Origin: Sediminibacterium ginsengisoli
GTDB taxonomy: Bacteria; Bacteroidota; Bacteroidia; Chitinophagales; Chitinophagaceae
Direction: 5' to 3'
Assembly: GCA_945860335.1 (NCBI GenBank)
Contig: CAMAQW010000088.1
Location: forward strand, 1 to 6,818
Length of the DNA stretch: 6,818 nt
Shown: positions 1 to 6,008 of the stretch, piece after piece
Numbering within the stretch: the stretch's first letter is position 1
How the letters are laid out: each line of letters opens with the position of its first letter
Position numbers and translations under genes: made by a program
Notes under the pieces: model-generated
The model's database searches: none
Told to the model about the DNA's origin: nothing
What the model saw: the letters and a program-made list of their open reading frames with translations, nothing else

Positions 1-872
1 ACTTGCATTTGTGCGCCAAGCTGCAAATAGGCATCTTTATTTTCCATATAAGTTGCAAGCGCTACTTGCTTGGGTGTATCTGCACAAAAGGCATTAAACT
101 GATGCACTTTCCGGTACGCTTCCATTAAACCTGTATCACCAATACAATAACCTAATTTCCATCCGGTGGCATGATAAGTTTTACCAAAAGAAAAACATAC
201 AAAACTACGCGATAATAAATCGGGGTAACGCAGTATGCTTTGGTGCTCGACACCATCATACACTAAATGCTCATATACTTCGTCACTCAAAATAATAATA
301 TTCGTACCCCCCACTATATTTCTTAACTGCTCAATATCATTTTTTGAAAGCACCGTTCCGGTAGGGTTGTGTGGTGAATTGATCATGATGCACTTAGTGC
401 GATCCGTAATTTTTTCACGCACCAAATCCCAAGGAATCTGGTAGCTAGGAAAACGAAGCGGAATGGTCACCGCAACCGCGCCATTAATTTCAATATTTGG
501 AATATAACTATCGTAACAGGGTTCAAAGACAATCACTTCATCCCCTTTTTGCAAAATGGTGGTAAGGGCCGTGTAAATGGCATAGGTTCCGCCTGGGGTT
601 ACAATAATATCAGTTCCCGCAGATACCTGTGTGCCATACAGTGCATGTACTTTGCTTGCAATGGCCTCTCTAAGCGGCAAATAGCCATTCATATGCGTGT
701 ACTGGTTATGGCCGTTTCGCATAGCAGCAGCCACTAGTTCTACAAGATCTTGCGGCATGTCAAAATCAGGAAAACCCTGCCCTAAATTAACAGCGCCATG
801 CTTTGAAGCAAGTTCACTCATCACTGTAAAAATACTGATGCCCGTACTTGGTAATTTAGAAATAACCTGCAT
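1..872 (-). CDS. PLP-dependent aminotransferase, methionine aminotransferase (YbdL)-like, partial
   Basis: This is a class I/II fold-type I aminotransferase whose C-terminal end lies beyond the left window edge; 290 codons are present, and the family is usually about 380-390 residues. The visible N-terminus carries the substrate-side motif NLGQGFPDFD (residues 29-38). NSPHNPTG (165-172) and SDEVYEHL (196-203) are the cofactor-binding motifs. SFGKTYHATGWKLGY (228-242) holds the Schiff-base lysine, K231. The GKTYHxTGWK form and the following RKVHQF are typical of E. coli YbdL, which transaminates methionine and some aromatic amino acids with 2-oxo acids, and of related kynurenine aminotransferases. 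The enzyme should be cytosolic. ATG at 872 is the only good start: it lies 17 bp after the TolC stop and directly precedes the conserved N-terminus. Tight spacing suggests cotranscription with pyrH and the TolC gene. The fold and class are certain; the exact substrate is inferred. Confidence 0.88.
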   Translation of the reverse strand, partial: MQVISKLPSTGISIFTVMSELASKHGAVNLGQGFPDFDMPQDLVELVAAAMRNGHNQYTHMNGYLPLREAIASKVHALYGTQVSAGTDIIVTPGGTYAIYTALTTILQKGDEVIVFEPCYDSYIPNIEINGAVAVTIPLRFPSYQIPWDLVREKITDRTKCIMINSPHNPTGTVLSKNDIEQLRNIVGGTNIIILSDEVYEHLVYDGVEHQSILRYPDLLSRSFVCFSFGKTYHATGWKLGYCIGDTGLMEAYRKVHQFNAFCADTPKQVALATYMENKDAYLQLGAQMQ

Positions 873-889
873 GTGCGAGGGATAAAAAA

Positions 890-2191
890 TTATAAAGCCA
901 ACTTGCTACCGAGCCTATTTAATTCGATCTCTGCAATTTTAGCCGTGTATTGTAGGTTCACCAAACGATAGCCAGCATTTTCAAAACTCTGCTGTGCTTG
1001 ACGCACTTCAATAATAGTTGCCTGAGCTAGTTCAAATTTTTGCATCACCAAATCTAGAAGCTGACCAGACAGTGCATAGTTGTCGGCTTCTGTTTGCATT
1101 TGCGTAATAGCATTGGTGTAGGCATTAAATGTTTTAACAGCATTTGTTTCCAGGGTAAGTGCTAGATTTTCTTGTTGGAGTTTAGCACTGCGTGTATTGA
1201 TTGCAGCTACTTGTCCTTGACGCTTAAACACAGAACCATTATACAATGGAACACTCAGGTTCACACCAAAAAATGGACCATAACTTTGGTTGAGTAAAAT
1301 AAATCCTGCTGCACTTTTATTACTATTTAAATTAAAGCCTGTTGTAGCTCTTAAAGATGGCATACGAAGTGCGGCCGTTTCTTTTTCGATGAGTTGATTG
1401 ATGGTAATTTGTGTAGCAGCTGCCATATAATCAGGATTGGATGGCAGCGTAGCCTTGATATTTTCTAATGATAAGTTTTTATCAATTGCAATTTTATCTT
1501 CTACTACAATAACAGAGTCGGGTGCTTGCACCATCGATTGTAGTAGGTCTGCTTTGCTTTGTTTGATAATTAAATACTGTGTTTCGAGTGCCTGCTTTTG
1601 CTGGTTTAAATCAAGCTTGGCCTGATAAATATCTGCATTATTGGCAAGTCCCGCTTCTTTTCTAGCTTCTAAAACATCAAGTCGTTTTTGAAAAACCGCA
1701 ATAGATTTTTGTATGGTTTTTAATAATTCCTGTTGACGCACTATTTCATAATAACGCACGCTAACAAGCGCCATGGTATTTTGAAGTTGCGCATTCAGCA
1801 CATTTTTATTGAGTAACTCTAATTGAGCCAATCTTTTTTGCGTTGTTACAATGCGGTTGCCATTGTATAATAACATACTTCCCGTTACACCTAGTTGTAA
1901 AATATTAGACCCTACATTGTTGCGTTGTGTGTTACGACTAGCATCCGGAAACTTTTGATTGATTGAAATGATTTGTTCGTTGTCAGAAGCGTTTACATTG
2001 ACCGTTGGAAGTGCTCCAGCAACGCCCGGGTTATTGTTGATATTACTAATCGCTAATTGGTTGCGAACTAGTTCAACATCATAACTATTTTTAAGCGCGA
2101 TAGAAATGGCGTTATCTAACGTTAATTTTTGTTGCGCATTTACTTGCGAAACAGCGGCAACAATAAATAATACAAGAAGCCATTTTTTCAT
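890..2191 (-). CDS. TolC-family outer membrane efflux protein
   Basis: This is a 433-residue outer-membrane channel of the TolC/OEP family, whose trimers form the exit duct of tripartite efflux pumps or type I secretion systems. The N-terminus is a signal peptide (MKKWLLVLF..., cleavage likely after VNA at residues 18-20). Two OEP repeats follow, roughly residues 22-215 and 235-425. Each repeat has the characteristic strand motif LYNG (LLYNGN and VPLYNGS) and long alpha-helical hairpins. EAGLANNADIYQAKLDL and ELAQATIIEVRQAQQSF are the classical family motifs. I chose ATG 2191 because it places the signal peptide at the N-terminus, with an A-rich leader and a 19-bp gap from pyrH. An in-frame ATG at 2218 would add nine residues and overlap pyrH by 8 bp. 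No periplasmic adaptor or pump gene is adjacent, so the partner and cargo are unknown. The gene is probably cotranscribed with pyrH. Confidence 0.92.
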   Translation of the reverse strand: MKKWLLVLFIVAAVSQVNAQQKLTLDNAISIALKNSYDVELVRNQLAISNINNNPGVAGALPTVNVNASDNEQIISINQKFPDASRNTQRNNVGSNILQLGVTGSMLLYNGNRIVTTQKRLAQLELLNKNVLNAQLQNTMALVSVRYYEIVRQQELLKTIQKSIAVFQKRLDVLEARKEAGLANNADIYQAKLDLNQQKQALETQYLIIKQSKADLLQSMVQAPDSVIVVEDKIAIDKNLSLENIKATLPSNPDYMAAATQITINQLIEKETAALRMPSLRATTGFNLNSNKSAAGFILLNQSYGPFFGVNLSVPLYNGSVFKRQGQVAAINTRSAKLQQENLALTLETNAVKTFNAYTNAITQMQTEADNYALSGQLLDLVMQKFELAQATIIEVRQAQQSFENAGYRLVNLQYTAKIAEIELNRLGSKLAL

Positions 2192-2210
2192 GTGTACAGT
2201 TTTTATTTGA

Positions 2211-2927
2211 TTAGCCAACGAGTGTTCCCACCTGCATACCTTCTACCACTTTTAATAAATTACCAGGCTTGTTCATGTCAAACACAATGATGGGTAATTT
2301 ATTTTCCATACACAAAGTAAAGGCCGTCATGTCCATTACTTTTAAGTTTTTAGAAATACAATCTTGGAAACCAATGGTTTCAAATTTAGTTGCGGTAGGA
2401 TCTTTTTCTGGATCGGCACTATACACACCATCTACACGTGTACCTTTTAAAATAACATCGGCCTTCATTTCTATGGCACGCAGTGAACCCGCTGTATCGG
2501 TGGTGAAATAAGGGTTACCAGTACCTGCACCAAATATTACTACACGTCCTTTTTCTAAATGTCTTAATGCTTTACGGCGGATATACGGCTCCGCTACCTG
2601 CTCCATATTGATGGCACTTTGCAGTCTTGTATACACACCAATTTTTTCTAGCATCGCCTGCATGGCCATAGCGTTAATAACCGTTGCCAGCATGCCCATA
2701 TAATCTCCATGCGCACGTTCAATACCACTATCTGCTTCATTCATGCCCCTGTAAATATTACCACCGCCAATAACGATGGCAACTTGTACCCCCAGGTCTA
2801 CTACTTTTTTAATATCCTGCGCATACTGTTCAATAATTTTTGGATTGAACGGGTCGCCATTTCTTTGTTCACCTAATAAGGCTTCGCCAGATAATTTAAG
2901 GAGGATTCTTTTGTACTTAGGCAGCAT
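2211..2927 (-). CDS. pyrH: UMP kinase (uridylate kinase)
   Basis: PyrH phosphorylates UMP to UDP with ATP in the cytosol, the entry to all pyrimidine nucleoside triphosphates. It belongs to the amino-acid kinase fold and in other bacteria works as a hexamer regulated by GTP and UTP. The 238-residue length is normal. Visible motifs are KRILLKLSGEALLG (6-19, phosphate-binding N-terminus), GGGNIYRG (54-61, glycine-rich loop), GDYMGMLATVINA (74-86), GTGNPYFTTDTA (135-146, UMP-binding region) and KGTRVDGVYSADP (161-173, ATP-site segment). The start at 2927 fits the family N-terminus. The gene lies after the terminator that ends tsf, so it probably starts its own transcription unit with the TolC and aminotransferase genes. 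In many bacteria pyrH is followed by frr (ribosome recycling factor); that gene is not here. Confidence 0.97.
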   Translation of the reverse strand: MLPKYKRILLKLSGEALLGEQRNGDPFNPKIIEQYAQDIKKVVDLGVQVAIVIGGGNIYRGMNEADSGIERAHGDYMGMLATVINAMAMQAMLEKIGVYTRLQSAINMEQVAEPYIRRKALRHLEKGRVVIFGAGTGNPYFTTDTAGSLRAIEMKADVILKGTRVDGVYSADPEKDPTATKFETIGFQDCISKNLKVMDMTAFTLCMENKLPIIVFDMNKPGNLLKVVEGMQVGTLVG

Positions 2928-2946
2928 AATGGGTCATTTATATATG

Positions 2947-2978
2947 CAAATAACCTCAATTTTTAGCCAAGTGCCAAA
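2947..2978 (-). promoter_or_regulatory. Candidate Bacteroidota-type promoter for pyrH
   Basis: Read on the minus strand, a TTTG (2975-2978) is followed after 20 nt by GTTATTTG (2947-2954). This compares with the Bacteroidota consensus TTTG, about 20 nt, TAnnTTTG. The TTTG halves match but the TA of the -7 box does not. Transcription would start near 2940, giving a short leader of about a dozen bases. It sits just downstream of the tsf terminator, where pyrH would need a promoter. An alternative -10-like TATAAA lies closer to the gene. This is motif inference only. Confidence 0.35.
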
Positions 2979-2990
2979 GAAAACAGGGGC

Positions 2991-3020
2991 AAAAAAATAG
3001 AGGCCCGTTAGGGCCTCTAT
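2991..3020 (-). terminator. Intrinsic terminator after tsf
   Basis: A perfect 10-bp inverted repeat (2997-3006 with 3011-3020) encloses a 4-nt loop. On the minus strand the GC-rich stem (ATAGAGGCCC / GGGCCTCTAT) runs straight into a tract of T residues (2991-2996, with the last stem base also T). It starts 24 nt after the tsf stop codon and is in the correct orientation for a strong rho-independent terminator. It ends the rplM-rpsI-rpsB-tsf operon and separates it from pyrH. Confidence 0.92.
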
Positions 3021-3044
3021 GTATAAGCAGTTTGAAACTGTATT

Positions 3045-3881
3045 TTAACCTAAAGCTACACGCTTAAATTCTGTAACAACAACGTCGCCAGCAGATTTTA
3101 AGTAAGCTTCTACACTGATACCACCATCCTTAACAAAGGCTTGTGCTAAAAGAGTATTTTCTTTGAAGAAAGCATTGATCTTACCTTCAGCAATTTTAGC
3201 AACCATTTCGTCTGGTTTACCTGCCATCTTAGGATCTTCCTTCATGGTATCGATGATGATAGCACGCTCTCTTTCAACGGTATCAGCAGGAATAGAATTT
3301 GCATCAACCGCAAGAGGGTTCATCGCTGCAATTTGCATCGCTACGTCTCTACCAGCTTCTGCTGCTTCTTTATTTAAACCTACTAATACACCCATACGGT
3401 TTGCACCATGGATATAAGATGCCACAAAAGCAGCTTCTACTCTTTCAAATTTAGCAACACCAATTTTTTCACCGATAGAAGCTAATTTATCGTTGATCAT
3501 ATCAGACACTTTAGCGCCACCTATCAATACTTCATTTAATTCTTCTGCAGATTTTACATTGTTTGCAACAGCAGCATCAGCGATGCTTTGCGCAAATGCA
3601 ACGAACTCTGCATTTTTAGAAACGAAATCAGTTTCGCAAGAAATACAAACGATAAAACCCGTTTTGTTGTCTGCAGAAGTTTGTGCAATAATTACACCTT
3701 CTTTTGCTTCACGGTCGCTACGTTTTGCAGCCACTTTTTGACCTTGCTTACGTAACCAATCGATAGCCGCTTCAAAATCACCAGCAGATTCTGTTAATGC
3801 TTTACGGCAATCCATCATACCTGCGCCAGTAGCCTGACGAAGTTTATTAATATCTTGGGCTGTAATGTTTACAGTACTCAT
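3045..3881 (-). CDS. tsf: Translation elongation factor Ts
   Basis: EF-Ts is the cytosolic guanine-nucleotide exchange factor that releases GDP from EF-Tu so it can bind GTP and aminoacyl-tRNA again. The 278-residue product has the N-terminal UBA-like domain (about 5-55; LRQATGAGMMDCRKAL at 14-29 is the family signature). Next is ETDFVSKN (83-90), the TDFV motif that contacts EF-Tu and disturbs the magnesium site. The core continues with SYIHGANRMGVLVGL (155-169), and the C-terminal part with KINAFFKENTLLAQAFVKD (234-252). Length and motif order are normal. It follows rpsB after an 85-bp spacer containing a long hairpin and is followed by an intrinsic terminator, so it is the last gene of the operon. 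The start at 3881 gives the expected N-terminus; no Shine-Dalgarno sequence is seen, only an A/T-rich leader. Confidence 0.97.
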   Translation of the reverse strand: MSTVNITAQDINKLRQATGAGMMDCRKALTESAGDFEAAIDWLRKQGQKVAAKRSDREAKEGVIIAQTSADNKTGFIVCISCETDFVSKNAEFVAFAQSIADAAVANNVKSAEELNEVLIGGAKVSDMINDKLASIGEKIGVAKFERVEAAFVASYIHGANRMGVLVGLNKEAAEAGRDVAMQIAAMNPLAVDANSIPADTVERERAIIIDTMKEDPKMAGKPDEMVAKIAEGKINAFFKENTLLAQAFVKDGGISVEAYLKSAGDVVVTEFKRVALG

Positions 3882-3907
3882 AATAATTATTTTTTAGGCT
3901 TTATGAA

Positions 3908-3956
3908 AATTGGGCCACAAATCATTACCAATTGGTATTGAAGTGATGGCCCAATT
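3908..3956 (-). promoter_or_regulatory. Long intercistronic hairpin between rpsB and tsf (possible attenuator or processing element)
   Basis: A perfect 10-bp stem (3908-3917 with 3947-3956, AATTGGGCCA / TGGCCCAATT) encloses 29 nt. That interior contains a second smaller stem centred on the 12-bp palindrome TACCAATTGGTA (3926-3937), extended by two more pairs after one mismatch. The structure starts 10 nt after the rpsB stop. On the minus strand it is followed by only a short T tract (the last stem bases plus two more T), much weaker than the terminator after tsf. It could be a partial terminator lowering tsf relative to rpsB, an RNase processing site, or a stabilising stem for the rpsB mRNA end. 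The structure is seen; the role is inferred. Confidence 0.65.
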
Positions 3957-3966
3957 GAATTGTATT

Positions 3967-4845
3967 TTATTTTCCAGCAGCAGGACGACGTGTTCCTGTT
4001 GTAGTACGACGCTTAGGAGCTGCACCATCTGCGCTAGCAGGTGCTCTGCGACCACCGCGACCAGCTTCTGCTTGCGCTTCTGCTTCTAGTCTGCGAGCCT
4101 TTGCTTCGTTTTCGTTGTTTGATTCATCAGACTCATCATCATCTTTAGATGCTTGACGCTCTGCTAAACCTTCTGCGATTGCAGCAACGATATAGTTAGT
4201 AATGATCGCAATAGATTTTGTTGCATCATCATTTGCAGGTACTGCAAAGTCAACTTTATTAGGATCACAGTTGGTATCTACCATACCAAAAGTAGTAATG
4301 CCTAAACGCTTAGCTTCTGCAAGTGCAATATGTTCTACACCAATATCTACTAAGAAAAGTGCAGCTGGTAAACGGCCTAATTGCGCGATACCACCTAATA
4401 CTTTTTCCATTTTTTCTTTGTCACGACTTAAAGTAAGACGCTCTTTTTTAGTTAAGCTTTCTGCGCTTCCGTCTGCTAACATTTTTTCAATGCTTTGCAT
4501 CTTTTTAACGCTCTTACGAACAGTATTGAAGTTAGTAAGCATACCACCTAACCAACGCTCAGTAGCATAAGGCATGTTCACACGCTTTGCGCATTCGCTC
4601 ACGATTTCTTTTGCCTGCTTTTTAGTAGCAACAAACATAATCTTCTTACCACTCTTTGCAATTTGCTTAACAGCGGCAGCAGCTTCTTGTAAGTGATCTA
4701 CTGTTTTATTGAGGTCAATAATGTGAATACCTTTCTTCTCAGCAAAGATGTAAGGTAACATCTTAGGATTCCACTTCTTTTTGAGGTGACCAAAGTGTAC
4801 GCCGGCCTCCAAAAGTTGTTGCTGTAATGAAGTATTATTTTCCAT
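3967..4845 (-). CDS. rpsB: 30S ribosomal protein S2
   Basis: S2 binds late to the 30S subunit between head and body and is needed for S1 association in species that have S1. The core covers about residues 1-232 with family motifs LEAGVHFGH (12-20), KWNPKMLPYIF (24-34), ERWLGGMLTNF (96-106), DIGVEHIALAEAKRLGI (167-183) and DTNCDP (190-195). The total of 292 residues exceeds the roughly 240 of E. coli S2. The extra 60 residues (about 233-292) form a low-complexity tail: first an acidic D/E/S/N stretch (235-247), then an alanine, glutamate and arginine-rich part, ending in basic R/T/A/G/K sequence. Such a tail is likely disordered. The gene follows rpsI by 36 bp and precedes tsf, the near-universal rpsB-tsf pair. 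The start at 4845 matches the family N-terminus. Confidence 0.97.
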   Translation of the reverse strand: MENNTSLQQQLLEAGVHFGHLKKKWNPKMLPYIFAEKKGIHIIDLNKTVDHLQEAAAAVKQIAKSGKKIMFVATKKQAKEIVSECAKRVNMPYATERWLGGMLTNFNTVRKSVKKMQSIEKMLADGSAESLTKKERLTLSRDKEKMEKVLGGIAQLGRLPAALFLVDIGVEHIALAEAKRLGITTFGMVDTNCDPNKVDFAVPANDDATKSIAIITNYIVAAIAEGLAERQASKDDDESDESNNENEAKARRLEAEAQAEAGRGGRRAPASADGAAPKRRTTTGTRRPAAGK

Positions 4846-4881
4846 TGTATGATTGTATAATTTGTTAGAGTATAAGTTTGA

Positions 4882-5271
4882 TTAACGTTTGCTGAACTGA
4901 TAGCTTCTACGTGCTTTCTTGTGACCGAATTTCTTACGTTCAACACTACGTGGATCACGCTTCAATTGACCAGCTGCTTTTAAAGTAGGACGGAATTCAG
5001 GATTCATCTCTAATAAAGCACGAGCGATACCAAGCTTAGCAGCTTCGGCTTGACCTTTAAGGCCACCACCTTGTGCGTTAATTACGATGTCAAATTTGCC
5101 TAACACTTCTGCTGTCTTTAAAGGAGCTTCTACTTGGTTTTGCAAGTATACAAGTGGGAAATAAGCTTTATAGTCTTTGTCGTTTACAGTGATCTTACCA
5201 TCACCCTTGCTAATAAATACACGGGTTACAGCTTCTTTACGGCGACCAACTGCGTTTTTTTGTTTTTCCAT
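4882..5271 (-). CDS. rpsI: 30S ribosomal protein S9
   Basis: S9 is a small-subunit head protein whose C-terminal arginine reaches the P-site tRNA anticodon loop. The 129-residue product shows AVGRRKEAVTRVFI (7-20), the central GGGLKGQAEAAKLGIARALL (68-87) and the highly conserved basic tail ending QFSKR (125-129), so the gene is complete. The internal region LKRDPRSVERKKFGHKKARR (103-122) is also typical. It lies 30 bp downstream of rplM; rplM-rpsI is one of the most conserved ribosomal protein pairs in bacteria. The 36-bp gap to rpsB shows no hairpin, so these three genes are most likely read as one transcript. No Shine-Dalgarno sequence is seen upstream of the start. Confidence 0.97.
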   Translation of the reverse strand: MEKQKNAVGRRKEAVTRVFISKGDGKITVNDKDYKAYFPLVYLQNQVEAPLKTAEVLGKFDIVINAQGGGLKGQAEAAKLGIARALLEMNPEFRPTLKAAGQLKRDPRSVERKKFGHKKARRSYQFSKR

Positions 5272-5301
5272 TTATGTTGGAATTAATGTTTTGTAATTGG
5301 T

Positions 5302-5745
5302 TTAGAATGTAAGTTCTTTTGGTTGCTGTGCGCTGTGTTGATGAGCAGCACCTGCATAAACAAATAACTTTTTGATCATCTTGCGACCCAAACGGTTTTT
5401 AGGTAACATACCTTTTACCGCTCTTTCCATAATTACTTCTGGACGACGCTTGATTAAATCTTCAGCAGCTTCTTCTTTTTTTCCACCTGGGAAACCAGAG
5501 AAGTTGATGTATTGTTTGTCATGAAATTTGTTACCAGTGAAAACAACTTTTTCGCAGTTAATCACAATAACATAATCGCCACAGTCTACGTGTGGAGTGT
5601 AATACGCTTTGTTCTTACCACGAAGAACAGCCGCGATTTTAGATGCAATACGTCCTACGGTTTGATTAGTACCGTCAACCACATACCAGTTGTGCTGAAC
5701 AGTAGCCGCGTTTGCATGCTTGGTGGTGAAATGAAGTTTACTCAT
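5302..5745 (-). CDS. rplM: 50S ribosomal protein L13
   Basis: L13 is an early-assembly protein of the 50S subunit that binds 23S rRNA. The 147-residue product has the family features in order: NWYVVDGTNQTVGRIASKIA (19-38), LRGKNKAYYTPHVDCGDYV (41-59), NFSGFPGGKK (81-90), then MERAVKGMLPKNRLGRKM (106-123) and KLFVYAGAAHQHSAQQPKEL (126-145). The length is normal. It is the first gene of the translation operon. The start at 5745 is chosen because the conserved domain begins shortly after it and the upstream sequence is a short AT-rich leader with a hairpin and a plausible promoter. The C-terminal sequence AHQHSAQQPKEL resembles other Bacteroidota L13 proteins. Expression may be under feedback control through the leader, but nothing here proves it. 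Confidence 0.97.
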   Translation of the reverse strand: MSKLHFTTKHANAATVQHNWYVVDGTNQTVGRIASKIAAVLRGKNKAYYTPHVDCGDYVIVINCEKVVFTGNKFHDKQYINFSGFPGGKKEEAAEDLIKRRPEVIMERAVKGMLPKNRLGRKMIKKLFVYAGAAHQHSAQQPKELTF

Positions 5746-5748
5746 AAT

Positions 5749-5790
5749 ATTTAGTTTTAATGACCCAGCGCTATCCCGCTGGTTTTAAAT
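5749..5790 (-). promoter_or_regulatory. rplM 5' leader hairpin (candidate ribosomal-protein leader)
   Basis: The predicted leader of rplM contains a GC-rich hairpin with a perfect 6-bp stem, CCAGCG / CGCTGG (5777-5782 with 5765-5770 on the minus strand), and a 6-nt GGATAG loop. It stands out in an otherwise A/T-rich stretch and ends 19 nt before the start codon. Weak outer pairing ATTTA / TAAAT (5786-5790 with 5749-5753) could close it with an asymmetric internal loop. Its place, compactness and position before the first gene of a ribosomal operon suggest an autoregulatory binding site for L13 or S9. No T tract follows, so it is not a terminator. Confidence 0.5.
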
Positions 5791-5796
5791 GGACGG

Positions 5797-5828
5797 CAAA
5801 GGTGAGGCAGTAGAATTGATTTACCAAC
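5797..5828 (-). promoter_or_regulatory. Candidate Bacteroidota-type promoter for rplM-rpsI-rpsB-tsf
   Basis: On the minus strand GTTG (5825-5828) and CACCTTTG (5797-5804) are separated by 20 nt. Each box differs by one fixed base from the Bacteroidota pattern TTTG / TAnnTTTG. Transcription would begin near 5790-5793, giving a leader of about 46 nt that just contains the GC-rich hairpin. An AT-rich tract lies upstream, as expected of a strong promoter. Motif inference only. Confidence 0.5.
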
Positions 5829-5862
5829 TATTTTGAGGTTTATTTTTACGCGAACCTTTATA

Positions 5863-5930
5863 AATCATTGATTTTCAATGATAAATTTGAATCATTAAAT
5901 TAATCATCAAAATATATGTTGATTATCAAC
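5863..5930. repeat. AT-rich dyad and AATCAT repeat cluster in the divergent intergenic region
   Basis: Between the divergent rplM and DUF2490 genes lie several symmetric elements. One is an 8-bp inverted repeat ATCATTGA / TCAATGAT with a 3-nt centre (5864-5882). Another is the 13-bp near-perfect dyad GTTGAT-T-ATCAAC (5918-5930). AATCAT occurs three times in direct orientation (from 5863, 5890 and 5902), and its complement core TGATT appears within both dyads. They lie upstream of the rplM promoter candidate and 78 bp before the DUF2490 start. They could be operators or a protein-binding AT-rich upstream region, but the base composition makes chance symmetry likely for some of them. The remaining bases up to 6008 show no clear feature. 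Confidence 0.4.
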
Positions 5931-6008
5931 GAGTTATGTGTATTATGAATATGCAATGCCAATTGAACTCGGAGCCCATCCGTACCAAATGTTGTAATTT
6001 TATAGTCT

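Noticed and set aside
2898..2905. Shine-Dalgarno-like AAGGAGGA on the plus strand
   Set aside because: It is the antisense of the conserved LKLSG coding segment of pyrH and leads to no credible plus-strand gene.
4023..4140. Possible frameshift or sequencing error in rpsB, because of its unusual tail
   Set aside because: The frame stays open to a normal TAA, the spacing to tsf is reasonable, and alternating charged low-complexity tails are known in ribosomal proteins of this phylum; there is no sign of the normal S2 end in another frame.
4202..4570. 122-codon plus-strand open frame inside rpsB
   Set aside because: It is antisense to the conserved S2 core and has no independent protein features; the length follows from the codon composition of rpsB.
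4698..4958. 86-codon minus-strand open frame spanning the rpsI-rpsB junction
   Set aside because: It lies out of frame over the end of rpsI and the start of rpsB, both unmistakable genes; it is a shadow frame.
5918..5930. GTTGAT-T-ATCAAC as a terminator
   Set aside because: The stem is short and AT-rich, has a 1-nt centre and no T tract; it fits a DNA-binding dyad or chance better.
5995..6002. TAATTTTA as a -7 box for the DUF2490 gene
   Set aside because: It would put the transcript start almost on the start codon, the last base deviates from the consensus, and there is no TTTG-like box at the right distance upstream.
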